Position numbers and translations under genes: made by a program
In this document: piece by piece, positions 27,368 through 34,522 of the stretch
Layout: each line of letters begins with the position of its first letter
How positions within the stretch are numbered: the stretch's first letter is position 1
The notes under the pieces: generated by a model
Databases searched by the model: none
What the model was told of the DNA's origin: nothing
The model's input: the letters and a program-made list of their open reading frames with translations, nothing else
Assembly (NCBI RefSeq): GCF_019278465.1
Contig: NZ_CP058983.1
Span: 2,541,501 to 2,605,500, forward strand
Reading direction: 5' to 3'
DNA from: Tenacibaculum sp. AHE14PA
GTDB lineage: Bacteria; Bacteroidota; Bacteroidia; Flavobacteriales; Flavobacteriaceae
DNA length: 64,000 nt

Positions 27368-27853
27368 TTAAAACAAGGTTTGTTGTTTGCAACCGCTTTC
27401 ATGTTCTAATAACCATTTTTTACGCCATATTCCGCCAGCATATCCTGTTAAAGAACCATCTGAGCCAATTACTCGGTGACAGGGAATGATTATCCAAATA
27501 GGATTTTTGCCGTTGGCAGATGCTACGGCTCTAATCGCTTTCGGGTCACCAACTTGTTTGGTTTGCTTTAAGTAAGTACTACTTTTATTAAAAGGAATAT
27601 TTAATAATTCATTCCAAACCTTTTGTTGAAACGCTGTGCCTTGCGGATTCAATTTTAGATTAAATTCAGTTCTTGTTCCTGTAAAATACTCTTCTAATTG
27701 TGTTACGCAATTTTGCAAACAAGACGGTACTTTGGTTGAGGTTTCAATAGCATCATCTAAAACTGAAACACTTTGAATTCCGTTTTCATTTCCCACAATT
27801 TTTGCGGTTCCTATAGGTGTTTTATAATATGTGGTTTGTAAATCAGACACCAA
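27368..27853 (-). CDS. ogt: Methylated-DNA-[protein]-cysteine S-methyltransferase
   Basis: A 161-aa suicide repair enzyme that removes alkyl groups from O6-alkylguanine. The acceptor is Cys125 in IIIPCHRVIG; the helix-turn-helix region precedes it with IPFNKSSTYLKQTKQVGDPKAIRAV and the C-terminal GYAGGIWRKKWLLEHE is typical of the family. It overlaps the upstream tatD gene by 11 bases, so the two are co-expressed. Confidence 0.95.
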   Translation of the reverse strand: MVSDLQTTYYKTPIGTAKIVGNENGIQSVSVLDDAIETSTKVPSCLQNCVTQLEEYFTGTRTEFNLKLNPQGTAFQQKVWNELLNIPFNKSSTYLKQTKQVGDPKAIRAVASANGKNPIWIIIPCHRVIGSDGSLTGYAGGIWRKKWLLEHESGCKQQTLF

Positions 27854-28607
27854 AAATATCTTTTGAATTCTGAGTGGTTATTTCAGCAATTTCATTGAAA
27901 GTTAATCCGTAAATATCAACCAACTTGTCAACTACATTTGTAATGTATGAAGTTTCGTTGCGTTTTCCTCGGTAGGGAGTTGGCGCTAAATATGGCGAGT
28001 CAGTTTCTAGAACGATATGTTTAATGTCAATTTCGTTTAAGAATTTATCTATTTTACCGTTTTTAAAAGTTGCTACACCTCCAATTCCTAATTTCATGTT
28101 GTAAGAAATAGCTTTTTTGGCTTGTTCTATATTTCCTGTGAAACAATGAAAAATTCCGAATAAATCAGTTCCTTTTTCACTTTCTAACACTTCAAAAATT
28201 TCATCAAAGGCATCACGGCAATGAATTACGATGGGTAATTTTTTTTCTTTCGCCCATTGAATTTGAGTCCTGAAAACTTCTTGCTGTTGGGGTAAAAATG
28301 TTTTATCCCAATATAAATCAATTCCGATTTCACCAATTGCATAAAAATTACGTTTATCAATCCATTCTCTTACATGTGCCAGTTCTTCTTTATAATTTTC
28401 TTTAACAGAAGTAGGGTGTAAGCCCATCATTAAAAACACGTCTTTCGGGTAGTTTTTTTCTAAATCGAGCATTTGCTCTGTATAAGAACTATCTATGGCA
28501 GGAATAAAAAAGCGAGAAACACCGGCTTCTTTAGCGCGCTGTATCATTTCGTTTCTGTCTTCGTCGAACTGTTCTGAATATAAGTGAGTGTGAGTATCGG
28601 TAATCAT
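27843..28607 (-). CDS. tatD: TatD family metal-dependent hydrolase
   Basis: A TIM-barrel metallohydrolase of about 254 aa with the N-terminal metal motif DTHTHLYSEQFD, EIGIDLYWD, IHCRDAFDE and LETDSPYLAP near the end. TatD-type enzymes act as nucleases in several bacteria. I place the start at ATG 28607 (MITDTHTHLY). An in-frame ATG at 28625 lies inside the palindromic repeat that begins at 28621 and adds only MTNNIK, so it is less likely. Confidence 0.92.
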   Translation of the reverse strand: MITDTHTHLYSEQFDEDRNEMIQRAKEAGVSRFFIPAIDSSYTEQMLDLEKNYPKDVFLMMGLHPTSVKENYKEELAHVREWIDKRNFYAIGEIGIDLYWDKTFLPQQQEVFRTQIQWAKEKKLPIVIHCRDAFDEIFEVLESEKGTDLFGIFHCFTGNIEQAKKAISYNMKLGIGGVATFKNGKIDKFLNEIDIKHIVLETDSPYLAPTPYRGKRNETSYITNVVDKLVDIYGLTFNEIAEITTQNSKDIFGV

Positions 28608-28620
28608 TTTTATGTTATTT

Positions 28621-28683
28621 GTCATTGCGAGAGAAACGAAGCGATCTGAATATAGAGATTACTTCACTTTGTTCGTAATGACG
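28621..28683. repeat. Near-complete dispersed palindromic repeat between divergent genes
   Basis: GTCATTGCGAG...GAAGCGATCT (28621-28647) is inverted against AGATTACTTCACTTTGTTCG...TAATGAC (28655-28682), an imperfect dyad of about 27 bases per arm. It fills most of the gap between tatD (minus) and the retropepsin-like gene (plus), so its hairpin may affect both 5' ends. Confidence 0.8.
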
Positions 28684-28716
28684 TATGTTTGTATTTACGT
28701 TACAAAAGTACAAGAA

Positions 28717-29199
28717 ATGGCAAGTTTGAAAAGAATATTAAAGAAAAAGAAATACATAAAAATTAAACTTAAAAAGATAGTCACCAATCATTTAGAGCTA
28801 AAGGCAAAAATAAATGGAGTTAAAGGAACGTTTATATTAGATACGGGAGCTTCAAATTCATGTGTTGGGTTAGATTTAATAGAGCGTTTTAAATTGATAT
28901 CCGAAGAAAGTGAAGTGAAGGCAGCAGGAGCAGGGGCAACCGATATGGAAACAAGAAAATCGGAAAATAACTCGTTGAAAATAGGAAAATGGAAAACGAA
29001 TCAATGTAATTTAGTATTGTTTGATTTAACCCATGTAAACAAAGCCTTAACATTACATAAAACCAAAAAAGTAGACGGAATTATTGGTGCTGATATTTTA
29101 GAAAGTGGTAAAGCTTTTATTGATTACGATAAAAAAGTATTGTATTTAAAGAAGTTAAAGAAAGCGAAGAAAGATGAATTATTTAAGATTCCGTTTTAA
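28717..29199 (+). CDS. Retropepsin-like aspartyl protease domain protein
   Basis: A 160-aa protein with a single aspartyl protease motif LDTGASNSCV (Asp42-Thr-Gly) and the following hydrophobic-Gly element VDGIIGADIL, the plan of one retropepsin-type half-enzyme that would act as a dimer. There is no signal peptide; the N-terminus (MASLKRILKKKKYIKIKLKK) and C-terminus are very basic. I use ATG 28717. The frame is open from 28612, but that part is translation of the palindromic repeat. Substrate unknown. Confidence 0.82.
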   Translation: MASLKRILKKKKYIKIKLKKIVTNHLELKAKINGVKGTFILDTGASNSCVGLDLIERFKLISEESEVKAAGAGATDMETRKSENNSLKIGKWKTNQCNLVLFDLTHVNKALTLHKTKKVDGIIGADILESGKAFIDYDKKVLYLKKLKKAKKDELFKIPF

Positions 29200-29407
29200 A
29201 ACAGATTAGTTAAAAAGTGTTAAAATTAAATTATTTGAATAGTGCTTTTTGATATTAAAAAATAATTTGAGTAAACCATTATTACTGAATTATAGCATGA
29301 ATTTTATATAGATTTATTGTTGATTAATTGAGTGTTGCGATAAAAATGGCTGTAACATTTTTTGTTGACTGCCGTCGAACTAGTGTAGTCAATTAAAACC
29401 AACAACC

Positions 29408-29623
29408 ATGAAATCAATAGCAAATAGTTTAGTATTAGAAAGAGGAATTTTAACATCAGCATATAAAGAAGAAATTAAACAAAGTCTCTGTTCTATGAAA
29501 GGACAATCTTTATTTAGAGTTAAAGCTAAATTAAGAAAAAGTAGCGCAAGATTATATAGTGAAACAGGAACTATTTTAAAAGTAGCAATGTTTGTAGTAG
29601 CTTTGATATTAATTGTTTTTTAA
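29408..29623 (+). CDS. Small membrane protein, 71 residues
   Basis: A 71-residue protein with a basic, Ser/Lys-rich N-terminal two-thirds and a C-terminal hydrophobic helix (about 55-71, LKVAMFVVALILIVF), a tail-anchored design. No family recognised. It has its own intergenic leader and a terminator directly after the stop, so it is an independent unit. Upstream is an inverted pair TTGACT (29365-29370) and AGTCAA (29387-29392) that could be a regulator site. Confidence 0.65.
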   Translation: MKSIANSLVLERGILTSAYKEEIKQSLCSMKGQSLFRVKAKLRKSSARLYSETGTILKVAMFVVALILIVF

Positions 29624-29628
29624 ATAAA

Positions 29629-29659
29629 AAAATCTCACAACATGATGTTATGAGATTTT
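29629..29659 (+). terminator. Terminator after the 71-residue gene
   Basis: AAAATCTCA (29629-29637) pairs with TGAGATTTT (29651-29659), with an inner AACAT/ATGTT stem. It starts six bases after the stop codon. Confidence 0.8.
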
Positions 29660-29683
29660 AAAATTTATAGCATACTATAAAAA

Positions 29684-29710
29684 AATTACGTCACTTTGTT
29701 TGTAATGATG
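29684..29710. repeat. Degenerate half of the dispersed palindromic repeat
   Basis: AATTACGTCACTTTGTTTGT followed by AATGATG resembles the right arm seen at 28655-28682 with several changes. It abuts the aminotransferase stop. Confidence 0.45.
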
Positions 29711-30898
29711 TTACGATAATACTTCTTTAATTCTTTTTACAGCTTCGCGTAATTGTAATTCAGAAGCAGCATATGATAAACGAATACAGTTTGGTGCACC
29801 AAAAGCTTCACCAGTAACGGTTGCAACATTTGCTTCTTCTAATAATAACATAGAAAAATCGTTTGCATTTTTAATTTCAGTTCCTTTAATCGTTTTTCCG
29901 AAGAAAGCAGAAATATCTGGAAAAACATAAAAAGCGCCTTCAGGTACGTTTAGTTTAAATCCGTCTATTTCTCCTAATAAACCTAAAATCATATCTCTAC
30001 GAGTTTTAAATTCATCAACCATATATTGTACTTTAACAGGCTCCGCTAAAACAGCTGTAATTGCAGCACGTTGCGCGATACAGTTTGTTCCTGATGTAAT
30101 TTGACCTTGCATCTTAGTGCATGCCTTAGCAATCCACTCAGGAGCTCCAATAAAACCAATTCTCCACCCTGTCATAGCAAAAGCTTTTGCCAATCCGTTT
30201 ACGGTAATAGTACGATCGAACATATTTTCGATAGCCGCAAAACTAAATGGTTTTGTTCCGTAATTAATATGTTCGTAAATTTCGTCAGATAATATATATA
30301 TCTGCGGATGATTTTCTAATACTTTTGCTAACGCTCTGTATTCTGCCTCACTGTAAATAGTTCCACTTGGGTTGTTTGGTGAGTTAAAGAAAATCATTTT
30401 TGTTTTAGGCGTAATCGCTGCTTCTAATTGCGCTGGAGTAATTTTAAAATCACTATCGATAGAAGAAGGGATTTCAACAAATTTAGCTTCACATAAAGTA
30501 GCAATTGCAGAATAACTTACCCAATAAGGAGCAGGTAATAAAACCTCATCACCAGGATTTAATAATACCTGAGCAATATTTGCAATAGATTGTTTTGCTC
30601 CTGTTGATACTACAATCTGGTTAGGATTATATGTTAAATCATTATCACGTTTAAACTTTACGCAAATAGCTTCCTTTAACTCTACATATCCATCAACTGG
30701 AGTGTATGAATTATAATCTTGATTAATTGCTTCAATAGCAGCATCTTTAATGAAATCAGGAGTGTTAAAATCAGGTTCTCCTAAACTTAAACTAATAATA
30801 TCTCTACCAGCTGCTTTTAATTCTCTTGCTTTAGCAGCCATTGCTAAGGTTTGTGATATCGGTAAGCTGTTAATTCTGTTTGATAATGCGTTTGACAT
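29711..30898 (-). CDS. Pyridoxal-phosphate aminotransferase, aspartate aminotransferase-like
   Basis: A 395-aa fold-type I aminotransferase of class I/II. Hallmarks are SLGEPDFNTPDFI, STGAKQSI, NSPNNPSGTIY and the PLP lysine in NGLAKAFAMTGWRIGF. It most likely transfers amino groups between aspartate (or a related amino acid) and 2-oxoglutarate; the precise specificity is not certain from sequence. The upstream desaturase gene lies 23 bases away in the same direction, but no functional link is apparent. Confidence 0.92.
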   Translation of the reverse strand: MSNALSNRINSLPISQTLAMAAKARELKAAGRDIISLSLGEPDFNTPDFIKDAAIEAINQDYNSYTPVDGYVELKEAICVKFKRDNDLTYNPNQIVVSTGAKQSIANIAQVLLNPGDEVLLPAPYWVSYSAIATLCEAKFVEIPSSIDSDFKITPAQLEAAITPKTKMIFFNSPNNPSGTIYSEAEYRALAKVLENHPQIYILSDEIYEHINYGTKPFSFAAIENMFDRTITVNGLAKAFAMTGWRIGFIGAPEWIAKACTKMQGQITSGTNCIAQRAAITAVLAEPVKVQYMVDEFKTRRDMILGLLGEIDGFKLNVPEGAFYVFPDISAFFGKTIKGTEIKNANDFSMLLLEEANVATVTGEAFGAPNCIRLSYAASELQLREAVKRIKEVLS

Positions 30899-30921
30899 TG
30901 TGTTGTTATGTTGTGTGTTGT

Positions 30922-32013
30922 TTATGCTAGTTGAGGTTCTTTACCTAAAGAGCTTAATTGCTTAAAGTGCTCGGCAAGGGCTCTTGTCATTGTTTTATAT
31001 TCGTTATATGGCAAGTTAAACTCTTGTGCTGTTTCTTTTACAATTTTAGCTAATTTATTATAGTGAACATGCGAAATATGTGGAAAAATATGATGCTCTA
31101 CTTGGTGATTCAATCCACCAGTATAAAAGTTAACTAACCAGTTTTTAGGAGCAAAGTTAGAGGTTGTATATAGTTGGTGAACTGCCCAAGTATGTTCTAA
31201 GTTTCCTTCTTTATCAGGTAAAGGCATTTTTGTATTTGGTACTACGTGTGCTAATTGAAAAACAACACTTAAAATCATACCCGCTGTATAATGCATAATA
31301 AAAAAACCTAGTAAAACTTTCCACCAAGCTATATCTACTACCACTAAAGGTAATACAATCCACAAAGAATAATATACCACTTTAGAGATTACTAACTTTG
31401 TCCATTCTACTTTAGGGTTCGGAAATTTTCCGTACGATAATTTACGTTTTAAATAACTACTCATTTGCTTAAAATCGGTAGTTATAGCCCAGTTAATTGT
31501 TAATAATCCATATAAAAATATAGAATAAAATTTTTGAAACTTGTGTATTGGTAACCATTTAGAGTGCTTAGAGAAACGAATAATTCTACCTGCATCAATA
31601 TCTTCATCATGTCCTTTAACGTTGGTAAACGTATGGTGTAATACATTGTGTTGTACTTTCCAATTATATACGTTTCCTGCTAAAATGTAAATACTACTTC
31701 CCATTAATTTATTCAACCATTTTTTGCTCGAAAATGATTCGTGATTAGCATCGTGCATTACATTCATACCAACACCAGCCATACCAATACCGGTAATTGT
31801 TATAAGTAATAGCATTACCCATTGTGGCATTGTTACGGTTAAAATTAAAATAAAAGGGATTAAAAAGGTAGCAAACATGATAATTGCCTTAGAATATAAC
31901 TTCCAATTACCTGTACGCTTAATGTTGTTTTCTTTAAAATATGAGTTAACACGCTTGTTTAGAGTCCTAAAGAACTTAGCGTTATCTATTCTTGAAAAAT
32001 TTATTGTTTTCAT
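30922..32013 (-). CDS. Membrane fatty acid desaturase
   Basis: A 363-aa di-iron membrane enzyme with four to six hydrophobic helices and three histidine boxes: HDANHESF, HNVLHHTF and NHQVEHHIFPHISH. The glutamine in the third box (QVEHH) is the pattern of front-end or acyl-lipid delta-6-type desaturases in bacteria. It inserts a double bond into membrane lipid acyl chains, which suits cold marine life. Exact position of the double bond is not predictable. Confidence 0.9.
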   Translation of the reverse strand: MKTINFSRIDNAKFFRTLNKRVNSYFKENNIKRTGNWKLYSKAIIMFATFLIPFILILTVTMPQWVMLLLITITGIGMAGVGMNVMHDANHESFSSKKWLNKLMGSSIYILAGNVYNWKVQHNVLHHTFTNVKGHDEDIDAGRIIRFSKHSKWLPIHKFQKFYSIFLYGLLTINWAITTDFKQMSSYLKRKLSYGKFPNPKVEWTKLVISKVVYYSLWIVLPLVVVDIAWWKVLLGFFIMHYTAGMILSVVFQLAHVVPNTKMPLPDKEGNLEHTWAVHQLYTTSNFAPKNWLVNFYTGGLNHQVEHHIFPHISHVHYNKLAKIVKETAQEFNLPYNEYKTMTRALAEHFKQLSSLGKEPQLA

Positions 32014-32133
32014 TTATTGTATATTAGGGATCGCAAAAATAAACGTTTTTAGCCTATGGTTATTGCTTAGTGGCAAATTTTTAACAATAAACATATCTTT
32101 TGATAGATAAATGACTATTACGAATTAGTTTTT

Positions 32134-32141
32134 TACTTTTG
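32134..32141 (+). promoter_or_regulatory. Candidate -7 element of rsmG
   Basis: TACTTTTG lies 18 bases upstream of the rsmG ATG, giving a leader near 13 bases. No convincing TTG was found upstream. Confidence 0.4.
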
Positions 32142-32159
32142 CAACGAAAAAAATAATCA

Positions 32160-32789
32160 ATGGAACTTATAAAAAAATACTTTACCGATTTAACTGAAAC
32201 ACAGTTAGAACAGTTCTCTAAACTACAAGAATTGTACGAAGATTGGAACTTAAAAATTAACGTGGTTTCGCGTAAAGATATTGATGAATTGTACTTGCGA
32301 CATGTATTACATTCATTAGGAATAGCAAAGGTTATGCAGTTTAAGCCAGGTTCTAAAGTGATGGATGTTGGTACAGGTGGAGGTTTTCCTGGTATTCCGT
32401 TGGCAATTTTATTTCCTGAAACGCAGTTTCATTTAGTAGACTCTATTGGTAAGAAAATAAAAGTAGTAAATGAAGTAGCTGAAGGTTTAGGTTTGCAAAA
32501 TGTTAAAACTACGAATGGCCGTGTTGAAGAAGTAAAAGACACGTATGATTTTATTGTAAGTAGAGCAGTAGCGCAAATGGAAACTTTTGTGGGATGGACA
32601 AAAGGAAAAATTGCTAAAAAACAAAACCACGATTTAAAAAACGGTATTCTGTATTTAAAAGGTGGTGATTTAACTGAAGAGTTAGAGAAATATACATCTG
32701 CAACTATTTATGATTTACCAGATTTCTTTGAAGAAGAATTCTTTGAAACTAAAAAAGTTGTCCATTTAGGAATGAAATTTAAAGCATAA
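32160..32789 (+). CDS. rsmG: 16S rRNA (guanine527-N7)-methyltransferase
   Basis: A 209-aa class I methyltransferase with the RsmG signature LYLRHVLHSLGIAK, the AdoMet-binding MDVGTGGGFPGIPLAILFP and VSRAVAQM. It methylates G527 in the small-subunit rRNA. The stop lies next to the stop of the convergent arsenate-reductase-like gene, with no terminator between them. Confidence 0.97.
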   Translation: MELIKKYFTDLTETQLEQFSKLQELYEDWNLKINVVSRKDIDELYLRHVLHSLGIAKVMQFKPGSKVMDVGTGGGFPGIPLAILFPETQFHLVDSIGKKIKVVNEVAEGLGLQNVKTTNGRVEEVKDTYDFIVSRAVAQMETFVGWTKGKIAKKQNHDLKNGILYLKGGDLTEELEKYTSATIYDLPDFFEEEFFETKKVVHLGMKFKA

Positions 32790-33401
32790 TTATTTTATAG
32801 TAGAAAACACATAATGCATTTCTGCTGCAATTTGTAAACTACGCTCTAAATATTTTTCTTTTTCTTGCGGAGTGTTATCATATATTTTAGGGTCCTCAAA
32901 AGTAATTGGGACCCTTTTTTCTGCTCCAGAAATAAACGGACAACCATCATCTGCTTGTGAACACGTCATGATTGCACAAAAAGCCGAGACCGGATTAAAG
33001 TCATCATCATACTTTTTAGAAAAACCGATTATAGCAGGCAAGTTATCACTGTGTTTAATAGCATAAACTGGGTTTGTGTTTGCTGATAATGATTCAATTT
33101 TAAATCCGTTATCTCTTAATGTCGCAACAATTGTACTATTCATACTTGTAGCTTCGGTACCGCCCGAATAACTATTTACAAAAGAAACCGCATAATAATG
33201 CGCCATAGTTTGCGCCCAAACTTGTGCTAAATGACTTCGCCTTGAGTTATGAGTACATATAAAATTAAGATTTATAGGTTCTTTTTTAGTCGCTTTTTCT
33301 TGAATGTATTGTAGTAAAGGATTTAATATTTGTTTTCTTTCTTCGGAAACAAAAGGTAAATCCAATATTGTTTTATTTATAGCTGGATACATTTTTATCA
33401 A
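32790..33401 (-). CDS. Arsenate reductase-like low-molecular-weight phosphatase fold protein
   Basis: A 203-aa protein with the phosphate-binding CX5R loop Cys49-THNSR-Arg55 followed by SHLAQ, and a second Cys pair Cys147-X6-Cys154 (MTCSQADDGC). The six-residue spacing of that pair equals that of Cys82/Cys89 in the thioredoxin-coupled arsenate reductase of plasmid pI258, so reduction of arsenate to arsenite by a Cys relay is likely. It lies 9 bases after the DUF6428 gene and downstream of an ArsR regulator. About 45 N-terminal residues precede the fold. Confidence 0.85.
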   Translation of the reverse strand: MIKMYPAINKTILDLPFVSEERKQILNPLLQYIQEKATKKEPINLNFICTHNSRRSHLAQVWAQTMAHYYAVSFVNSYSGGTEATSMNSTIVATLRDNGFKIESLSANTNPVYAIKHSDNLPAIIGFSKKYDDDFNPVSAFCAIMTCSQADDGCPFISGAEKRVPITFEDPKIYDNTPQEKEKYLERSLQIAAEMHYVFSTIK

Positions 33402-33410
33402 TTTATAAAA

Positions 33411-33878
33411 TTAACAACAACCTGATTCTGGTGAGCAAGCATTTTGTGTTTGTATCTGCGCTAGCTTCATTTTAGGTTTTTCTTGCGGAATACCACAATT
33501 ATCTTTTGCCAAGCAATCCGTTTTAGTTGCTGTTAATACGAAGTTTGTTCCGTTAAAATCTAATCCATATTTACCAATTGTAGCTCCTTGATATTCTACT
33601 TCAATATCTAAATCGGCAATATTTAATACTTTTTCAGATAGCTCAATAATGTTTGTTAATTTTTCTGGATGCAATCTGTGATCATAATCATCTGCTTCCC
33701 ATAACTGAAAGTTTGCTACTTCTTCGTTTCTTACAGTTCCGCCACAATCGATAAAGTTTTTAGTTACACGACCAACTTCTGTTACGTGAAAATGGTTTGG
33801 TACTAAATCTCCATTTGGTAATTGAAAAGCAATTGTTTTTAAGGATGCTAAATGTTTTTTAATTTCTGATAATTTCAT
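33411..33878 (-). CDS. DUF6428 family protein of the ars-type cluster
   Basis: A 155-aa cytoplasmic protein that resembles DUF6428, commonly seen beside ArsR and arsenate reductase genes in Bacteroidota. It carries the motif PNHFHVTEVG near the N-terminus and a Cys-rich end (CLAKDNC and CSPESGCC) that could bind a soft metal such as As(III). Function is not established. An ArsR operator-like decamer is 18 bases upstream of its ATG, so it is probably regulated separately from arsR. Confidence 0.8.
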   Translation of the reverse strand: MKLSEIKKHLASLKTIAFQLPNGDLVPNHFHVTEVGRVTKNFIDCGGTVRNEEVANFQLWEADDYDHRLHPEKLTNIIELSEKVLNIADLDIEVEYQGATIGKYGLDFNGTNFVLTATKTDCLAKDNCGIPQEKPKMKLAQIQTQNACSPESGCC

Positions 33879-33895
33879 GTCTTTTTATTTTAATT

Positions 33896-33905
33896 GTAAT
33901 ATTGC
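33896..33905. promoter_or_regulatory. Candidate ArsR operator upstream of the DUF6428 gene
   Basis: GTAATATTGC, a near-palindrome, begins 18 bases upstream of the gene's ATG. The same decamer, in the opposite orientation, begins 18 bases upstream of the arsR start (34274-34283). Confidence 0.55.
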
Positions 33906-33926
33906 GATGGATTAATGTAAATTTTT

Positions 33927-34256
33927 TCAACAGCAATTATTCGATTCGCTGTCGAGGTTTAAAAAGTTGTTTAATAAAGATTTTATGGTTGTCCAATTTT
34001 CTTGATCAATACAATAACAAACACTGGTTCCTTCGATGTTACCTTTTATCAATTTTAAATTTTTCAACTCTTTTAAATGCTGAGAAATGGTAGGTTGCGC
34101 CAAGCCTATTTCATTTACTAAATCGCCACAAACACACGAGTTTATTTTAAATAAGTGTTGCAAAATAGCAATACGAGCAGGATGACCTAGCACTTTAGCT
34201 ATTTTAGCAAGATCGTTTTGCTGTGGTGTAAATTTTTCTGATTTGGTAACTCCCAT
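33927..34256 (-). CDS. arsR: ArsR/SmtB family metalloregulator
   Basis: A 109-aa winged-helix repressor. The CVCGDL segment (Cys41 and Cys43) sits where ArsR proteins bind As(III), followed by the recognition helix text LAQPTISQHLKELKNLKLI. An additional Cys pair ends the protein (ESNNCC). Metal binding releases the operator in this family. The likely targets are its own promoter and that of the DUF6428-arsenate reductase pair. Confidence 0.93.
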   Translation of the reverse strand: MGVTKSEKFTPQQNDLAKIAKVLGHPARIAILQHLFKINSCVCGDLVNEIGLAQPTISQHLKELKNLKLIKGNIEGTSVCYCIDQENWTTIKSLLNNFLNLDSESNNCC

Positions 34257-34273
34257 TGTTTAATTATTATATT

Positions 34274-34283
34274 GCAATATTAC
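34274..34283. promoter_or_regulatory. Candidate ArsR operator upstream of arsR
   Basis: GCAATATTAC is the reverse complement of the decamer at 33896-33905 and begins 18 bases upstream of the arsR ATG. It overlaps a perfect 12-bp palindrome ATATTGCAATAT (34269-34280). Confidence 0.6.
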
Positions 34284-34308
34284 GATTAATAATTGATTTA
34301 AAGCGAAT

Positions 34309-34337
34309 TGCTCCGATAATATTTTGTTATCGGAGCA
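34309..34337 (+). terminator. Orphan terminator-like hairpin
   Basis: TGCTCCGATAA (34309-34319) and its complement (34327-34337) form an 11-bp stem with a 7-base loop followed by TTTTGTTACTTT on the plus strand. No plus-strand gene precedes it: it lies between the minus-strand rhlE-like and arsR genes. It may end an unannotated antisense transcript. Confidence 0.45.
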
Positions 34338-34442
34338 TTTTGTTACTTTATAAACAGCATTTGTTAGCAAATAATTACTGCTAAATATTTAGTTAATCTT
34401 GTCAATTAGAGCAGGGTTTAGAATATATCGGTACTAAGAAAA

Positions 34443-34462
34443 GTTCTCGACTTCGCTCGAAC
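34443..34462. repeat. Short palindromic element of flavobacterial type
   Basis: GTTCTCGACTTCGCTCGAAC is self-complementary around a TTCG core. I recall similar text recurring between genes in Flavobacteriia; only this copy was noticed here. It lies in the 266-base gap between arsR and the rhlE-like gene, which otherwise holds only the ArsR site and the hairpin at 34309. Confidence 0.45.
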
Positions 34463-34522
34463 AGACATCGTAATATAAAACTATAGCTGTTTAGCGTAAG
34501 GTTTTTTTTATCTCTTAAGATA

